From Alphaproteobacteria bacterium BRH_c36 (lineage in GTDB: Bacteria; Pseudomonadota; Alphaproteobacteria; Rhizobiales; Hyphomicrobiaceae), in assembly GCA_001516065.1 (NCBI GenBank), contig LOEV01000009.1:1-32705 (forward strand): DNA of 32,705 bases, in the 5' to 3' direction. Positions 9,405 to 17,374 of this stretch are shown piece after piece (the stretch's first letter is position 1; every line of letters begins with the position of its first letter). The notes under the pieces were generated by a model, which did no database searches, was not told the origin of the DNA, and saw nothing but the letters and a program-made list of their open reading frames with translations. Made by a program: the position numbers and the translations under genes.

Positions 9405-9766
9405 GGTCGGTCTTTCGTCTGTGCGTTCGACGATTCATACAATGGTTCAGTCAGTGGTTATCGCAGGCGGCGGCGGCACACAAGCTGCGATGAATCGTTG
9501 CGATCCCGATGCGCCTTACGGCAACGCGCGCGGCGATCTGGACGGCCACTTCGCGAGCGTCTTCCACCTGCGTCATCCCGCGGGGCCTGCCCCCGCGACG
9601 GCGGGGGGGCGGGAACCAAAGCACGTGGGACAGAATTCGGTGAACGGTCCCGACATACGAGGCTTGCTTGGGTCCCCGGCCAAGCCGGGATGACGTTGGT
9701 GGTTGTGGCGACCAGCCCTGCATCGTTTGCCCGGTATTGGGGCCAGGAAAGCGCGGGCGCGGCTTT
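9405..9766. other. Intergenic region between rhodanese gene and gatB with a pair of inverted repeats
   Basis: 362 bases upstream of gatB. It carries two arms of the same repeat in opposite orientation (9571-9625 and 9662-9695), listed separately. The segment 9405-9570 should hold the gatB promoter. No gene was recognised. Confidence 0.5.
9571..9695. repeat. Paired inverted repeat element, copy 1 (upstream of gatB)
   Basis: Left arm begins CGTCATCCCGCGG (9571) and runs to GGGAACCAAAGCACG (ending 9625). The right arm, 9662-9695, reads GCTTGCTTGGGTCCC and ends CCGGGATGACG. They are inverted copies of one unit with its own internal GC stem. The centre is about 36 bases. A related pair lies upstream of gatC. 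The flank TGACG-x-TGGTGG-x-TGT after the right arm is shared between the two elements. It resembles the CGTCATTCCCGCG-type extragenic palindromes common in alphaproteobacterial genomes. Confidence 0.7.
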
Positions 9767-10255
9767 CTACTGCGCGGCGAACTGCGGGCCGGAGTCTTTG
9801 TCTGTCCAGCTACGCAACGGAAGATTGCGCTTCTTCCAGCCGGGGCCGCCCGGGCCGCCGGCCACGCCTTCGAGGACATTGATGACGTGAGGGAAACCAG
9901 CCTTGGTGAGCGGAACGGAGAGCGCAGTCGAGCGGTTTCCGGTTCGGCAAATTATGGCAATCGGTTTGTTCGCATCGCCGCCGGCTGCTTTCAGAAGATC
10001 GGCGAGGAACACCTGCGGGTCCTGGTGCATGGTGATGGCGTGGGCAGAGGCAGGGACGCCGGTCTCCTTCCATTCGCCAGGCGTGCGGATATCGACGAGA
10101 ACGACCTCGCCCTTCAGCGCTTTCTCATGGGCCTCCGGTGCTGAAATCATCGTAACGTCCTGCGCGCCTGCAGGCAGCGCAGATGAAAGCGCAGCCGCGA
10201 CCAATACGAGGGCCGCAAGCTTGGCCTTTATGCGCCATCGGGGAAATTCGACCAT
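9767..10255 (-). CDS. Periplasmic rhodanese-like sulfurtransferase domain protein
   Basis: A 162-residue protein with a Sec signal peptide (basic start, hydrophobic residues about 12-26, cleavage likely near ALPAGAQ, 26-32), so it acts in the periplasm. The mature part is a single rhodanese domain. The active loop is CRTGNRS (103-109), with C103 as the persulfide-forming cysteine, and VVLVDIRTPGEW (51-62) is the conserved Asp-containing motif. Single-domain rhodaneses carry sulfane sulfur or act in redox. A glycine/proline-rich stretch (GGPGGPGW, 133-140) and a short tail follow the domain. It is the last gene of the group downstream of gatCA; the next gene on the strand, gatB, is about 360 bases away. 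Its substrate is unknown. Confidence 0.88.
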   Translation of the reverse strand: MVEFPRWRIKAKLAALVLVAAALSSALPAGAQDVTMISAPEAHEKALKGEVVLVDIRTPGEWKETGVPASAHAITMHQDPQVFLADLLKAAGGDANKPIAIICRTGNRSTALSVPLTKAGFPHVINVLEGVAGGPGGPGWKKRNLPLRSWTDKDSGPQFAAQ

Positions 10256-10294
10256 TGCGTTACTTCCTAAGTTGTGAACCGCCGGCCGGAGACT

Positions 10295-10636
10295 TCACTG
10301 CGCCGACTGGCCTTTCTTGTGCTCCTTATTGCCGACACTTCGCGGGCGCGGTTTTGGCCAGAACCTGTAGCCGATAAAGGCCCACAAGAGCCCCAGGAAA
10401 AACTGCGCGACGAAGACACCCGTCGGCGCGCCGAAGCCCGTGACGATGACGAAGCGGACGTAGGCCAGCGCGTAAAGGAACAGGAAGCCGGCGCAGGTCG
10501 CCGCAAAGGCAGCGACGATCACCTTCTGCCATTGGTCGGCATCGCGGCCCATGAGGAACGCCACCGCGATCACCACGGGGTTGAGCAGCGCCACGAGCAG
10601 AACGCCGTAGGGATCGAATGGTTGCAGGTGAAACAT
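10295..10636 (-). CDS. Small three-helix inner-membrane protein, unknown function
   Basis: A 113-residue protein with three predicted membrane helices (about residues 11-28, 37-60 and 70-92) and a basic, charged tail (PKPRPRSVGNKEHKKG). The frame is open further upstream to 10693, but that would overlap the chorismate-mutase-like gene, so the ATG at 10636 (MFHLQPFDPYG) is preferred. It sits 19 bases after the chorismate-mutase-like gene and 39 bases before the rhodanese gene, so the three are probably cotranscribed. No family is recognised. Confidence 0.75.
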   Translation of the reverse strand: MFHLQPFDPYGVLLVALLNPVVIAVAFLMGRDADQWQKVIVAAFAATCAGFLFLYALAYVRFVIVTGFGAPTGVFVAQFFLGLLWAFIGYRFWPKPRPRSVGNKEHKKGQSAQ

Positions 10637-10655
10637 GTTCGATTTGACCTTTGGC

Positions 10656-10982
10656 TCAACCGTTGCCGCTGTCGGGCGGGGGCGAGCGGGCAAGTTGTTC
10701 TTCTTCGTACTGGATGAACCAGCCGATCATCTGGCGCCACATGGCTTCGGCAAGTTCGGGCGGCAGTCCGCGCTCGGTAGCGCGAACCTTGACGCGGTCA
10801 ATGACCTGCTGGATGCGCCAGGGTACGACGGCCCCCTCCGGCCCGTGCTGTTTCAACTGCCAGGCGCGGTCGACGTATCCGAAGCGCTGTGCGACGAGAT
10901 CGACCAGCTCGCGGTCTATTTCGTCGATGGCCTCGCGGACCTGGACCATCTCGGTACAGTCGTGTGGGGAGCGTCGGGTCAT
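10656..10982 (-). CDS. Chorismate mutase family protein of the PchB (isochorismate lyase) type
   Basis: A 108-residue all-helical AroQ-fold protein. The start HDCTEMVQVREAIDEIDREL is strikingly like that of PchB (a DCT box, then REAID-x-ID), followed by LVAQRFGYVDRAWQLK with the conserved K in helix 1 and WRIQQVIDRV in helix 2. It ends in MWRQMIGWFIQYEEEQLARS, matching the third helix. Members convert chorismate to prephenate or cleave isochorismate to salicylate and pyruvate; sequence alone does not decide which. The open frame reaches back into gatA, but the ATG at 10982 gives the normal family length. A gap of 113 bases separates it from gatA, including a GC-rich stem. No pyochelin genes are nearby, so a mutase role is more likely. 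Confidence 0.85.
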   Translation of the reverse strand: MTRRSPHDCTEMVQVREAIDEIDRELVDLVAQRFGYVDRAWQLKQHGPEGAVVPWRIQQVIDRVKVRATERGLPPELAEAMWRQMIGWFIQYEEEQLARSPPPDSGNG

Positions 10983-11059
10983 GAGTTCAGCGCGTCCTCG
11001 TGTTGGGTGCGTCTCAATTACCGCGCGGATACCGGGAAGGCAATCATGAGGCCGATCAC

Positions 11060-11093
11060 GGCGCCGCAATGGCGGCGCGGCAAGCGCGGCGCC
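11060..11093 (-). terminator. GC-rich hairpin just after gatA
   Basis: GGCGCCGC at 11060-11067 pairs with GCGGCGCC at 11086-11093, starting three bases past the gatA stop (11096). No T-run follows. It could attenuate transcription into the chorismate-mutase-like gene or stabilise the gatCA message. Confidence 0.3.
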
Positions 11094-11095
11094 GA

Positions 11096-12577
11096 TCAGA
11101 TCCACCAACGGTCCGGCGCGTGGAAACGGCCGGCGGCGTCCTCTATCGATTGGGCGGCGCGCAGGAGGGTGGCTTCGTCGAACGGCTTGCCGATGAGCTG
11201 GAGACCGAGCGGAGTGCCTTCCGAGGACAGCCCGGCGGGAACCGAGATGCCGGGAAGGCCGGCCATGTTGACGGTCACGGTGAAGATGTCTTCGAGGTAC
11301 ATCTGCAATGGATCGCCGGTCTTTTCGCCGAACGCAAAGGCCGGCGAAGGCGTCGTCGGGGTCAGGACCACGTCGACCTTGTCCCAGGCCTTGTCGAAGT
11401 CGCCCTTGATGAGGGTGCGGACCTTCTGCGCCTTGAGGTAATAAGCATCGTAGTAGCCAGCCGAAAGAACATAGGTGCCGATCAGGACCCGGCGCTTCAC
11501 CTCGGCTCCGAAACCGGCGGCGCGGGTTTCCTCATAGGTGTCGATCAGATCCTTGCCGGGCTTCCTCAGGCCGTAGCGGACGCCGTCGTAGCGGGCGAGG
11601 TTGGAAGAGGCCTCGGCGGGCGCGATGATGTAGTAGGCGGGCAGAGCGTACTTGGTATGGGGCAGCGAGATCTCATGGATCGTGGCGCCGGCGTCCTTCA
11701 ACCAGGCTATGCCCTGGTCCCACAGTTTGGCGGCTTCTTGCGACATGCCATCGATGCGGTATTCCTTCGGGACGCCGACGCGCAGACCCTTGACGCCGTC
11801 TTCAAGATTCGCCTCGTAGTCGGGAACTTCGGCGTCGACACTGGTCGAATCCTTCGGGTCGTGACCGGCCATGACTTTCAGCATCAGGGCTGCATCGCGT
11901 ACCGTCTTGGTGATCGGTCCAGCCTGATCGAGGGATGAGGCAAACGCAACGATGCCCCAGCGCGAGCAGCGGCCATAGGTCGGCTTGATACCGACGGTGC
12001 CGGTGAGGGCCGCGGGCTGGCGGATCGAACCGCCGGTATCGGTGGCGGTAGCAGCGAGGCACAGGTCGGCGGCGACTGCGGCCGACGAACCGCCGGAAGA
12101 ACCGCCAGGGACCAGCTTGTCGGTCTTGCCCTCGCGCCGCCAAGGGTTGACGACCGGGCCGAAGGCGCTCGTCTCATTCGAGGAACCCATGGCGAACTCA
12201 TCGTTGTTGAGTTTGCCGAGCATGACCGCTCCGGCAGTCCACAAGTTCTGCGTGACGGTCGATTCGTAAGCCGGCTTGAAGTCATCGAGTATATTCGAGC
12301 AGGCGGTCGTGCGGATACCTTGCGTGCAGAACAGATCCTTGATGCCCAGCGGCAGGCCTTCGAGGTCGCCGGCTTTACTCTTCTTGGCGAGGCGCTTGTC
12401 GGAAGCCCTGGCCTGCTCGAGCGCAAATTCGGGGGTGGGGAGCACATAGACGTTGAGACCGGCGTTGCCGGCTTCAATCGCCTCGATATGGGCTTGCGTC
12501 AATTCGACGGAGGTGAAGTCCTTGCTCTTCAGCCCGTCGCGCGCTTCGGCAAGCGTCAGTTTCGTCAGGTCGGTCAT
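11096..12577 (-). CDS. gatA: Aspartyl/glutamyl-tRNA amidotransferase subunit A (amidase)
   Basis: A 493-residue GatA, the glutaminase subunit of GatCAB that frees ammonia from glutamine for GatB. It has the amidase-signature Ser-cisSer-Lys triad: K80 in [10 protein letters not shown], cis-Ser S160 in PGGSSGGSS, and the nucleophile S184 in [10 protein letters not shown]. The spacing of 24 residues between the two serines is as expected. The frame is open upstream to 12763, over gatC in another frame, but the ATG at 12577 ([16 protein letters not shown]) is the normal family start, five bases after the gatC stop. gatC-gatA are thus one operon, with translational coupling likely. Length is normal. 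Confidence 0.97.
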   Translation of the reverse strand: MTDLTKLTLAEARDGLKSKDFTSVELTQAHIEAIEAGNAGLNVYVLPTPEFALEQARASDKRLAKKSKAGDLEGLPLGIKDLFCTQGIRTTACSNILDDFKPAYESTVTQNLWTAGAVMLGKLNNDEFAMGSSNETSAFGPVVNPWRREGKTDKLVPGGSSGGSSAAVAADLCLAATATDTGGSIRQPAALTGTVGIKPTYGRCSRWGIVAFASSLDQAGPITKTVRDAALMLKVMAGHDPKDSTSVDAEVPDYEANLEDGVKGLRVGVPKEYRIDGMSQEAAKLWDQGIAWLKDAGATIHEISLPHTKYALPAYYIIAPAEASSNLARYDGVRYGLRKPGKDLIDTYEETRAAGFGAEVKRRVLIGTYVLSAGYYDAYYLKAQKVRTLIKGDFDKAWDKVDVVLTPTTPSPAFAFGEKTGDPLQMYLEDIFTVTVNMAGLPGISVPAGLSSEGTPLGLQLIGKPFDEATLLRAAQSIEDAAGRFHAPDRWWI

Positions 12578-12582
12578 CGGGC

Positions 12583-12870
12583 TCACTCCACGACCTTGGG
12601 TACGACGAAGAAATTGTCTTCGCTCATCGGGGCATTGGCAACGATCGCGGCGGCTTTTTCCCCGTCGTTGACTACGTCCTCGCGCTGCTTGAGCGAGATC
12701 GGCACGACGCGGGTCATCGGCTCGACATTGTCGGTGTCGACCTCTTTCAACTGCTCGACCCAATCGAGAATCGATGACAGCTCGCCTTCCAGCCCCTGGG
12801 CCTCAGCGTCGGTGATCTTGATGCGCGCAAGCCTCGCGATGCGCCGGACGGTCGCCTCGTCGACGTGCAT
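12583..12870 (-). CDS. gatC: Aspartyl/glutamyl-tRNA amidotransferase subunit C
   Basis: A 95-residue GatC, the small subunit that wraps GatA and links it to GatB. It starts [19 protein letters not shown], the typical first helix, followed by [21 protein letters not shown] and the C-terminal FFVVPKVVE segment that inserts between GatA and GatB. Length and motifs are those of the family. It is the first gene of the gatCA operon; its promoter should lie in 12871-13218, which also contains a repeat pair. Confidence 0.96.
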   Translation of the reverse strand: MHVDEATVRRIARLARIKITDAEAQGLEGELSSILDWVEQLKEVDTDNVEPMTRVVPISLKQREDVVNDGEKAAAIVANAPMSEDNFFVVPKVVE

Positions 12871-13218
12871 GGTCCCTCACTTGGTCGTGGTTGCCACAAA
12901 GACAGGGTGAATACCCGTGAAGGCGAGGCAGTGCAACTACTCCTGTCGTCACCCCCGCGAAGGCGGGGGGCCTAAGCACGTTGCAGGGTAACGCCCGCCG
13001 AGAATTGCTTTTTCCCGTCAGTGGCCAGCTGCGGGTCAGATTCCAGTGGCCACGACAAGTGGGCCTTCAACCGGAAATATTGCCGCGTGCTTGGGTTCCC
13101 GCCTACGCGGGAATGACGATGGTGGGTGTCGCGTCCTGAGTGCAGCAACTGCTCGGTCAAGGACGCATCCAGTCCAACGCAACCTCACAAAGTATCCGCA
13201 ACAAGTAGGCGCAAAAAA
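12871..13218. other. Intergenic region upstream of gatC with a repeat pair
   Basis: 348 bases between the gatC start and the stop of the spermidine-synthase-like gene. It contains the second inverted-repeat element (12947-13118). No gene or T-run terminator was recognised. The gatC promoter is probably in 12871-12946. Confidence 0.5.
12947..13118. repeat. Paired inverted repeat element, copy 2 (upstream of gatC)
   Basis: Left arm 12947-12980 starts CGTCACCCCCGCGAAGGCGG and ends CCTAAGCACG. The right arm 13086-13118 is its near-exact inverse, CGTGCTTGGG...GCGGGAATGACG. Each arm can fold on itself through CCCGC/GCGGG. The centre is about 105 bases and unrelated to that of copy 1, whereas the arms and the TGGTGG flank are shared. 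Confidence 0.75.
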
Positions 13219-15543
13219 TCAGCTCGTCTTGAACCAGCCGCGAAGCAGCGTCGTGACGATGTCGGAATAATCGTCGGTCCAGGGGCGCACGCCCATCGAA
13301 TCGGGACGTTGCGCGCCGTTCCAGGCAAGCGCCTGTTCGACGAGCGATTTATCGCGGCTGATCAGCATGACGGTCGATGGGGCACTATCGAAACCGGGAT
13401 TTTCCGGCGTATCGTTGACGAGGACGGCGTGGAGGCCGGAGCGCTGCTCAAGAGTTGCAGTGACCGCCGGCGGCAGATCCAGGTGCTTGTTCGACAGGTG
13501 GATGACGAGTACGCCGCGCTCGGTGAGCTTGCGCACGTAAAGCTCAATGGCTTCCACCGTAAGCAGATGCATCGGGATGGCATCCGAGGAGAAGGCGTCG
13601 ATCTGCAGATAATCGAAAGTGTGGTCAGGCACTTTTGTCAGTGTCAGGCGTGCATCGCCGACGACCACGTTTGCGTCGGGCTGGCAGCTCGACAGATAGC
13701 GGAAGTGGGAGCTGTCGCGAGCGATATCGACGACGGCCTGATCGATCTCGTAGAAGCGCCAGTCATCGCCATCGGTAATGTGGCAAGCCATGGCGCCAGC
13801 GCCGAGGCCGACGATGCCGATGCTGGTCTTCTGGCCGTCTTCTTTCGTTTTTCGGGCAAGGTCGAGGCTGCGGGCCATCGGCGAGCGCGGATGATAATAG
13901 GTGCTCGGAACGGGGGTGACCACGGGAGTGCCGGTGGCGTCGACGAGGCGCTCTGCGCCATGCACGGTGGTACCGTGCATCAGGAGGCGCAGCGAACCGT
14001 CAGGGGTCTCGATGACCCGGTGAACGCCGAAGAACGAGCGTACGGCATGGGCATCGCCCTTGCCTTCGGGCAGGATCAGGATGGCGAGCAGCATCGACGC
14101 GGTCAGCGCCATGCGGCGGCTTGGTTCCGCGGCGTAATAGATCATTGCGGCGAACAGGATGGCGACGACGACAACGCGCAGCTTCATGTGCCCTTCGACG
14201 ACGCCGCTTGAGATCAGCGTCATGGTGGCGAGCAACAAGACGGTGATGGCGAGCAATGCGCCCGCAGCCTGCAGCCATGCCTTGCGGTCGAGGCGGCCGT
14301 CGAGGATGTCGGGGCGCATCAAAAGGCTGACAGCGAGCAGCAGCGGAAATTCGAAGACGGTTGTGAATATCTTCGGTGCGATGAGGGCAGCGAAGATACC
14401 GCCGAGGACGCCGCCCAGCGACATCAGCAGATAGAATTCGGTGAGTTTCGTAGCAGCCGGACGGCGCAGGTACAGCTCGCGGTGGCAGGTCAGAGTCACC
14501 AGGAGGAAGGCTGCAAGACTGGCGGCCATGGCAATGTTCCAGGCCATGGCGCTGACGGAGGCCGTTGCAAACACGGCAAGACCAACAATCATCGCCTGAC
14601 GGTTCAGCAGAAACGCGTGCGCGATCAGCGGTTTGTCTCGGAACGTGATGATGAAGGTGCCAAGGAAGGCGGCGAGCGGCAGCACCCAGAGGAACGGCGC
14701 GGACGCGATGTCGGTGGTCAGGAATGTCGTGAACGCAACAAGCAGTGCAGAGGGCACGAAGGCGAGCGCAATCCAGACGGCACGATCGCGGCTGGTGACA
14801 GTCGCGACTTCAATAGTTTGCCCGGCGAGTGACAACCTCGCCGGCGTGTTCGCCGGCGCCGAGAGCGTGGACGCGGCAAGCATCAGGCTGCCGCACACGG
14901 CAATCAACGTTGCCAAAAGCGCGAACCCGATCGACCACAGCGCCGCCTGCTCGCCAAGACCGAACACAGGTTCGAGCAGCACGGGATAGGAGAGCAGCGC
15001 CAGCATGCTGCCGACATTGCTGGCTCCGTAGAGGAAGTAGGGGTCGCCGGCATGGCTGTGGCCGCTTCTGGCGAACCAGGATTGCAGCAGGGGGGCGTTG
15101 GCGGAAACAGCAAAGAACGGCAGGCCGACTCCGAGAGCGAGTACGCCGACAAGCCAGAGATAGGCATCGCCGGGGGGAGGTTCGGCGGCGAAGGCGGGCA
15201 GGGCGACCGGCAGGGCAAACAGGGCGACGACCAGCAGCGCGATGTGGGTCAGGAGCGCCTGGGTGCCATCGAGATAACGATTGAGGACGTGAGCATAGGT
15301 GTAGCCACCCAGCAGGGCTGCCTGAAAGAACACCATCGACACGGCCCACACCGACGGCGAGCCGCCGAGTTTCGGCAGCACCATGCGCGCGAACATCGGC
15401 TGCACGGCAAAGAGCAGTAGTGCGGACAGGAAGATCGTCAGAGTGAATACGGCAAGCGTCAGGCGCTCGCTGGAGACTGCCAGAGCCGCTTTCGGCCGCA
15501 GCCACTGTTTGATCGCATCCATTTCCAACTCCGCGTGACGCAT
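13219..15543 (-). CDS. Multi-spanning membrane protein fused to a spermidine-synthase-like domain
   Basis: A 774-residue protein in two parts. Residues about 25-500 hold roughly a dozen or more hydrophobic segments, including a first one with FLSALLLFAVQPMFARMVLP that is typical of this fused family. Residues about 575-774 form a Rossmann-type spermidine/spermine synthase domain: the SAM-binding-like IVGLGAGAMACH (577-588), YEID (598-601), GDARLTL (about 629), and IDAFSSDAIP (648-657), where the catalytic-position aspartate lies. Such fusions are common in proteobacteria and their real substrate is unknown; a polyamine role is inferred only from the domain. The ATG at 15543 or the one seven codons later (15522) could be the start. 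It is divergent from the cNMP-domain gene. Confidence 0.87.
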   Translation of the reverse strand: MRHAELEMDAIKQWLRPKAALAVSSERLTLAVFTLTIFLSALLLFAVQPMFARMVLPKLGGSPSVWAVSMVFFQAALLGGYTYAHVLNRYLDGTQALLTHIALLVVALFALPVALPAFAAEPPPGDAYLWLVGVLALGVGLPFFAVSANAPLLQSWFARSGHSHAGDPYFLYGASNVGSMLALLSYPVLLEPVFGLGEQAALWSIGFALLATLIAVCGSLMLAASTLSAPANTPARLSLAGQTIEVATVTSRDRAVWIALAFVPSALLVAFTTFLTTDIASAPFLWVLPLAAFLGTFIITFRDKPLIAHAFLLNRQAMIVGLAVFATASVSAMAWNIAMAASLAAFLLVTLTCHRELYLRRPAATKLTEFYLLMSLGGVLGGIFAALIAPKIFTTVFEFPLLLAVSLLMRPDILDGRLDRKAWLQAAGALLAITVLLLATMTLISSGVVEGHMKLRVVVVAILFAAMIYYAAEPSRRMALTASMLLAILILPEGKGDAHAVRSFFGVHRVIETPDGSLRLLMHGTTVHGAERLVDATGTPVVTPVPSTYYHPRSPMARSLDLARKTKEDGQKTSIGIVGLGAGAMACHITDGDDWRFYEIDQAVVDIARDSSHFRYLSSCQPDANVVVGDARLTLTKVPDHTFDYLQIDAFSSDAIPMHLLTVEAIELYVRKLTERGVLVIHLSNKHLDLPPAVTATLEQRSGLHAVLVNDTPENPGFDSAPSTVMLISRDKSLVEQALAWNGAQRPDSMGVRPWTDDYSDIVTTLLRGWFKTS

Positions 15544-15776
15544 AACATCCGCGGTAGGCTAGGCGACAAAGCTTGATTCCACGTAAAGCGCAGTCGCGCA
15601 TTAAGAAAATAATCACCGGCGTTTCGAAGTGGCTCAAAGGGCCGAGCCCTCAACCATGGGCAAGCAGTTTTACTAAGCCGGTCGATCAAAATACATAGAC
15701 CCTGTCGATTAGACGTTCCCCAACTGATGGCGCATGATGAGTGCACAATAATTACTCAACCTTTCGGTGCGGACCC

Positions 15777-16217
15777 ATGTTCACTCACGACCAACTACGA
15801 GCAATGCTGAACGAAATTCCGCTTTTCGCGGGATGTTCGGAAGAGACGCTGGCAGGTCTTGCCAAAATCGCGCATGAGCGCGATTGCGACAAAGGCGAGG
15901 TGATCTACGAGGCCGGCGATCAGGCACTCGAAATGTTCATTCTGGTGAACGGTCTGGTCAGCTTCAAAACTGCGACGGGCGTCGGGCATCTGCACGTCGA
16001 AACGCTGATGAAACGTCACATGATCTTCGGCTGGGCTGCGCTCGTCCCGGAGCATCCACGTCGCCTGGGCTCGGCAACATGCATGGATAGTTCCAAGGTT
16101 CTTACCATCAATGGAGATGCAGCCATGGAGATCCTGGAGCAAGATCCCAAGTCGGGCTTCATTGTCATGAAACGGCTGTGCTCGATGATCGCCAGCACGT
16201 TTATCGGAAAAAGCTAG
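15777..16217 (+). CDS. Cyclic-nucleotide-binding-domain protein without DNA-binding domain
   Basis: A 146-residue protein that is essentially one cNMP-binding (Crp/Fnr-like) beta-roll: IPLFAGCSEETLAGLAKIAHER (14-35), then KGEVIYEAGDQALEMFILVNGLV (39-61), and a phosphate-binding-cassette-like region FGWAALVPEHPRRLGSATC (84-102). It ends in a helix (PKSGFIVMKRLCSMIAST) with no helix-turn-helix, so it is not a classic CRP regulator. It may sense a ligand and act through protein contacts. The frame extends to a GTG at 15741, but the ATG at 15777 starts the conserved domain. Three cysteines (20, 37, 102) precede the C-terminal helix, which has a fourth. It is divergent from the membrane/spermidine-synthase gene. 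Confidence 0.85.
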   Translation: MFTHDQLRAMLNEIPLFAGCSEETLAGLAKIAHERDCDKGEVIYEAGDQALEMFILVNGLVSFKTATGVGHLHVETLMKRHMIFGWAALVPEHPRRLGSATCMDSSKVLTINGDAAMEILEQDPKSGFIVMKRLCSMIASTFIGKS

Positions 16218-16324
16218 CGGTTCAGCATCTGACGCTTGGTACCTTGTACGAGTTCCTTCGCGTCAGCTTGTATCCTATTTGTGGGCTGGATCCACGAACG
16301 CTTCGCGACCTACGCACGCGCATC

Positions 16325-16362
16325 TAGATCGTTTCCGCTTTAGGCGGAAACGATCTACTTTT
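16325..16362 (+). terminator. Intrinsic terminator with a perfect 14-bp stem
   Basis: TAGATCGTTTCCGC (16325-16338) pairs perfectly with GCGGAAACGATCTA (16344-16357). The loop is five bases and CTTTTT follows. It lies about 110 bases after the cNMP-domain gene, which it probably terminates. The same stem motif is frequent in Rhizobiales genomes, so it may also be a dispersed palindrome. Confidence 0.75.
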
Positions 16363-16415
16363 TCTCTCACGGGCGGTCCGGCCTATCGGCCTGGCGCCGC
16401 ACGCGAGGCCTCCTT

Positions 16416-16446
16416 TGCTCAACACTCAGCAAGCTGTTGTTGAGCA
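16416..16446. repeat. Short inverted repeat, hairpin
   Basis: Perfect 9-bp arms with a 13-base centre, located downstream of the metal-dependent hydrolase gene on the minus strand. It may be part of that transcript's 3' end. No T-run is seen on either side. Confidence 0.35.
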
Positions 16447-16543
16447 GCCGGGCCACAGTCGTGGGCCTTGGAGTGCTTCCACCTAACACCCGAACGCTTT
16501 AGCATTCGATCCCGAAGACCAGACTGCCTACGAAATCTTACTG

Positions 16544-17245
16544 CTAAACTTCCAGCCTTTCACCGACCTTGGGTACCACCACGTCTTCGCCGGCCATCTC
16601 CTCCAGGAACTCATCTGCAGTCTGATCGATGATCGGGAAAGTGCCGTAGTGGCAGGGGATGACGAGTTCGAAATCGAAGTAACGCTTGCAAGCCATCGCC
16701 GCCGTCACAGCGCCCATGGTGAAACGGTCGCCGATCGGCACGAGACCGATTTCTGGTTCGTAGATTTCGTCGATAAGTTCCATGTCCAAGAAGATGTCGG
16801 TATCGCCCATGTGCAGCACGACGGGGCCCTCGTCCGGGGTAATGACGAAGCCATTGGCGGAGCCGAGCGGAAAACCCACGTCCTGCTCGACGAGGCCAGC
16901 GGAGTGATCGGCGCGCACGAGGGATGCCTTGAAGTCGCCAAGGTCGATGGTGCCGCCGGTGTTCATAGGCTCAAACTTTTCAACGCCCTGCTTTGCGAGC
17001 CACATGCACAGGTCAAAGTTGGTCACGACGGTGGCGCCCGTCAGTCGGGCAATCTCGACCGTGTCACCGACATGGTCGCCATGACCGTGCGTTACGAGCA
17101 CGTGAGTCACACCCTCAATTGCCGATTCCCGCCCGATCCCGGCGGCTTCAAAGGTGGAATTGCCGGTGAGGAAGGGATCCAGAAGGATCACGCTCGAAGC
17201 CGTGTCGATGCGGAAGCACGAGTGCCCGTACCAGGTGATTATCAT
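16544..17245 (-). CDS. Metal-dependent hydrolase, UPF0173 / metallo-beta-lactamase fold
   Basis: A 233-residue protein of the UPF0173 type. Metal ligands are visible: HGHGDH (53-58), H114 in RADHS, D148 in HMGDTD, and H199 in IPCHYGTFP. It starts MIITWYGHSCFRI, the usual N-terminus of the family. An ATG at 17245 is preceded by AAGGAGAG, a strong ribosome site, so the longer frame to 17320 is rejected. The family's physiological substrate is unknown; the fold suggests hydrolysis of a small or phosphorylated metabolite in the cytoplasm. It is divergent from ruvX with about 130 bases between them, an arrangement kept in several Rhizobiales. Confidence 0.92.
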   Translation of the reverse strand: MIITWYGHSCFRIDTASSVILLDPFLTGNSTFEAAGIGRESAIEGVTHVLVTHGHGDHVGDTVEIARLTGATVVTNFDLCMWLAKQGVEKFEPMNTGGTIDLGDFKASLVRADHSAGLVEQDVGFPLGSANGFVITPDEGPVVLHMGDTDIFLDMELIDEIYEPEIGLVPIGDRFTMGAVTAAMACKRYFDFELVIPCHYGTFPIIDQTADEFLEEMAGEDVVVPKVGERLEV

Positions 17246-17374
17246 CGCGGTCTCTCTCCTTGATGGCCGATGCTGCGTCTTGTCGAAGAAGATCAAGCGG
17301 CCGGTGACGCGAATAATCATACAAGTGCGCTGCAGCGAAGTATAAGGCCGTCCACAAGCACAACAATGGGGTGA

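Larger units (their letters stand above)
16218..16543. other. Intergenic region with a strong terminator and a second hairpin
   Basis: 326 bases between two converging genes. It contains the 14-bp terminator stem (16325-16357), then a second inverted repeat TGCTCAACA (16416-16424) / TGTTGAGCA (16438-16446). No tRNA or ORF of merit was seen. Confidence 0.6.

Noticed and set aside
9571-9695. Insertion sequence with terminal inverted repeats
   Set aside because: No transposase between the arms, and the centre is only about 36 bases; fits an extragenic palindrome better.
9571-13118. CRISPR array from the repeated GC-rich units
   Set aside because: Only two inverted pairs far apart, no regular spacers and no cas genes.
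13126-14211. Plus-strand 361-residue open frame
   Set aside because: Antisense of the spermidine-synthase domain of the membrane fusion protein.
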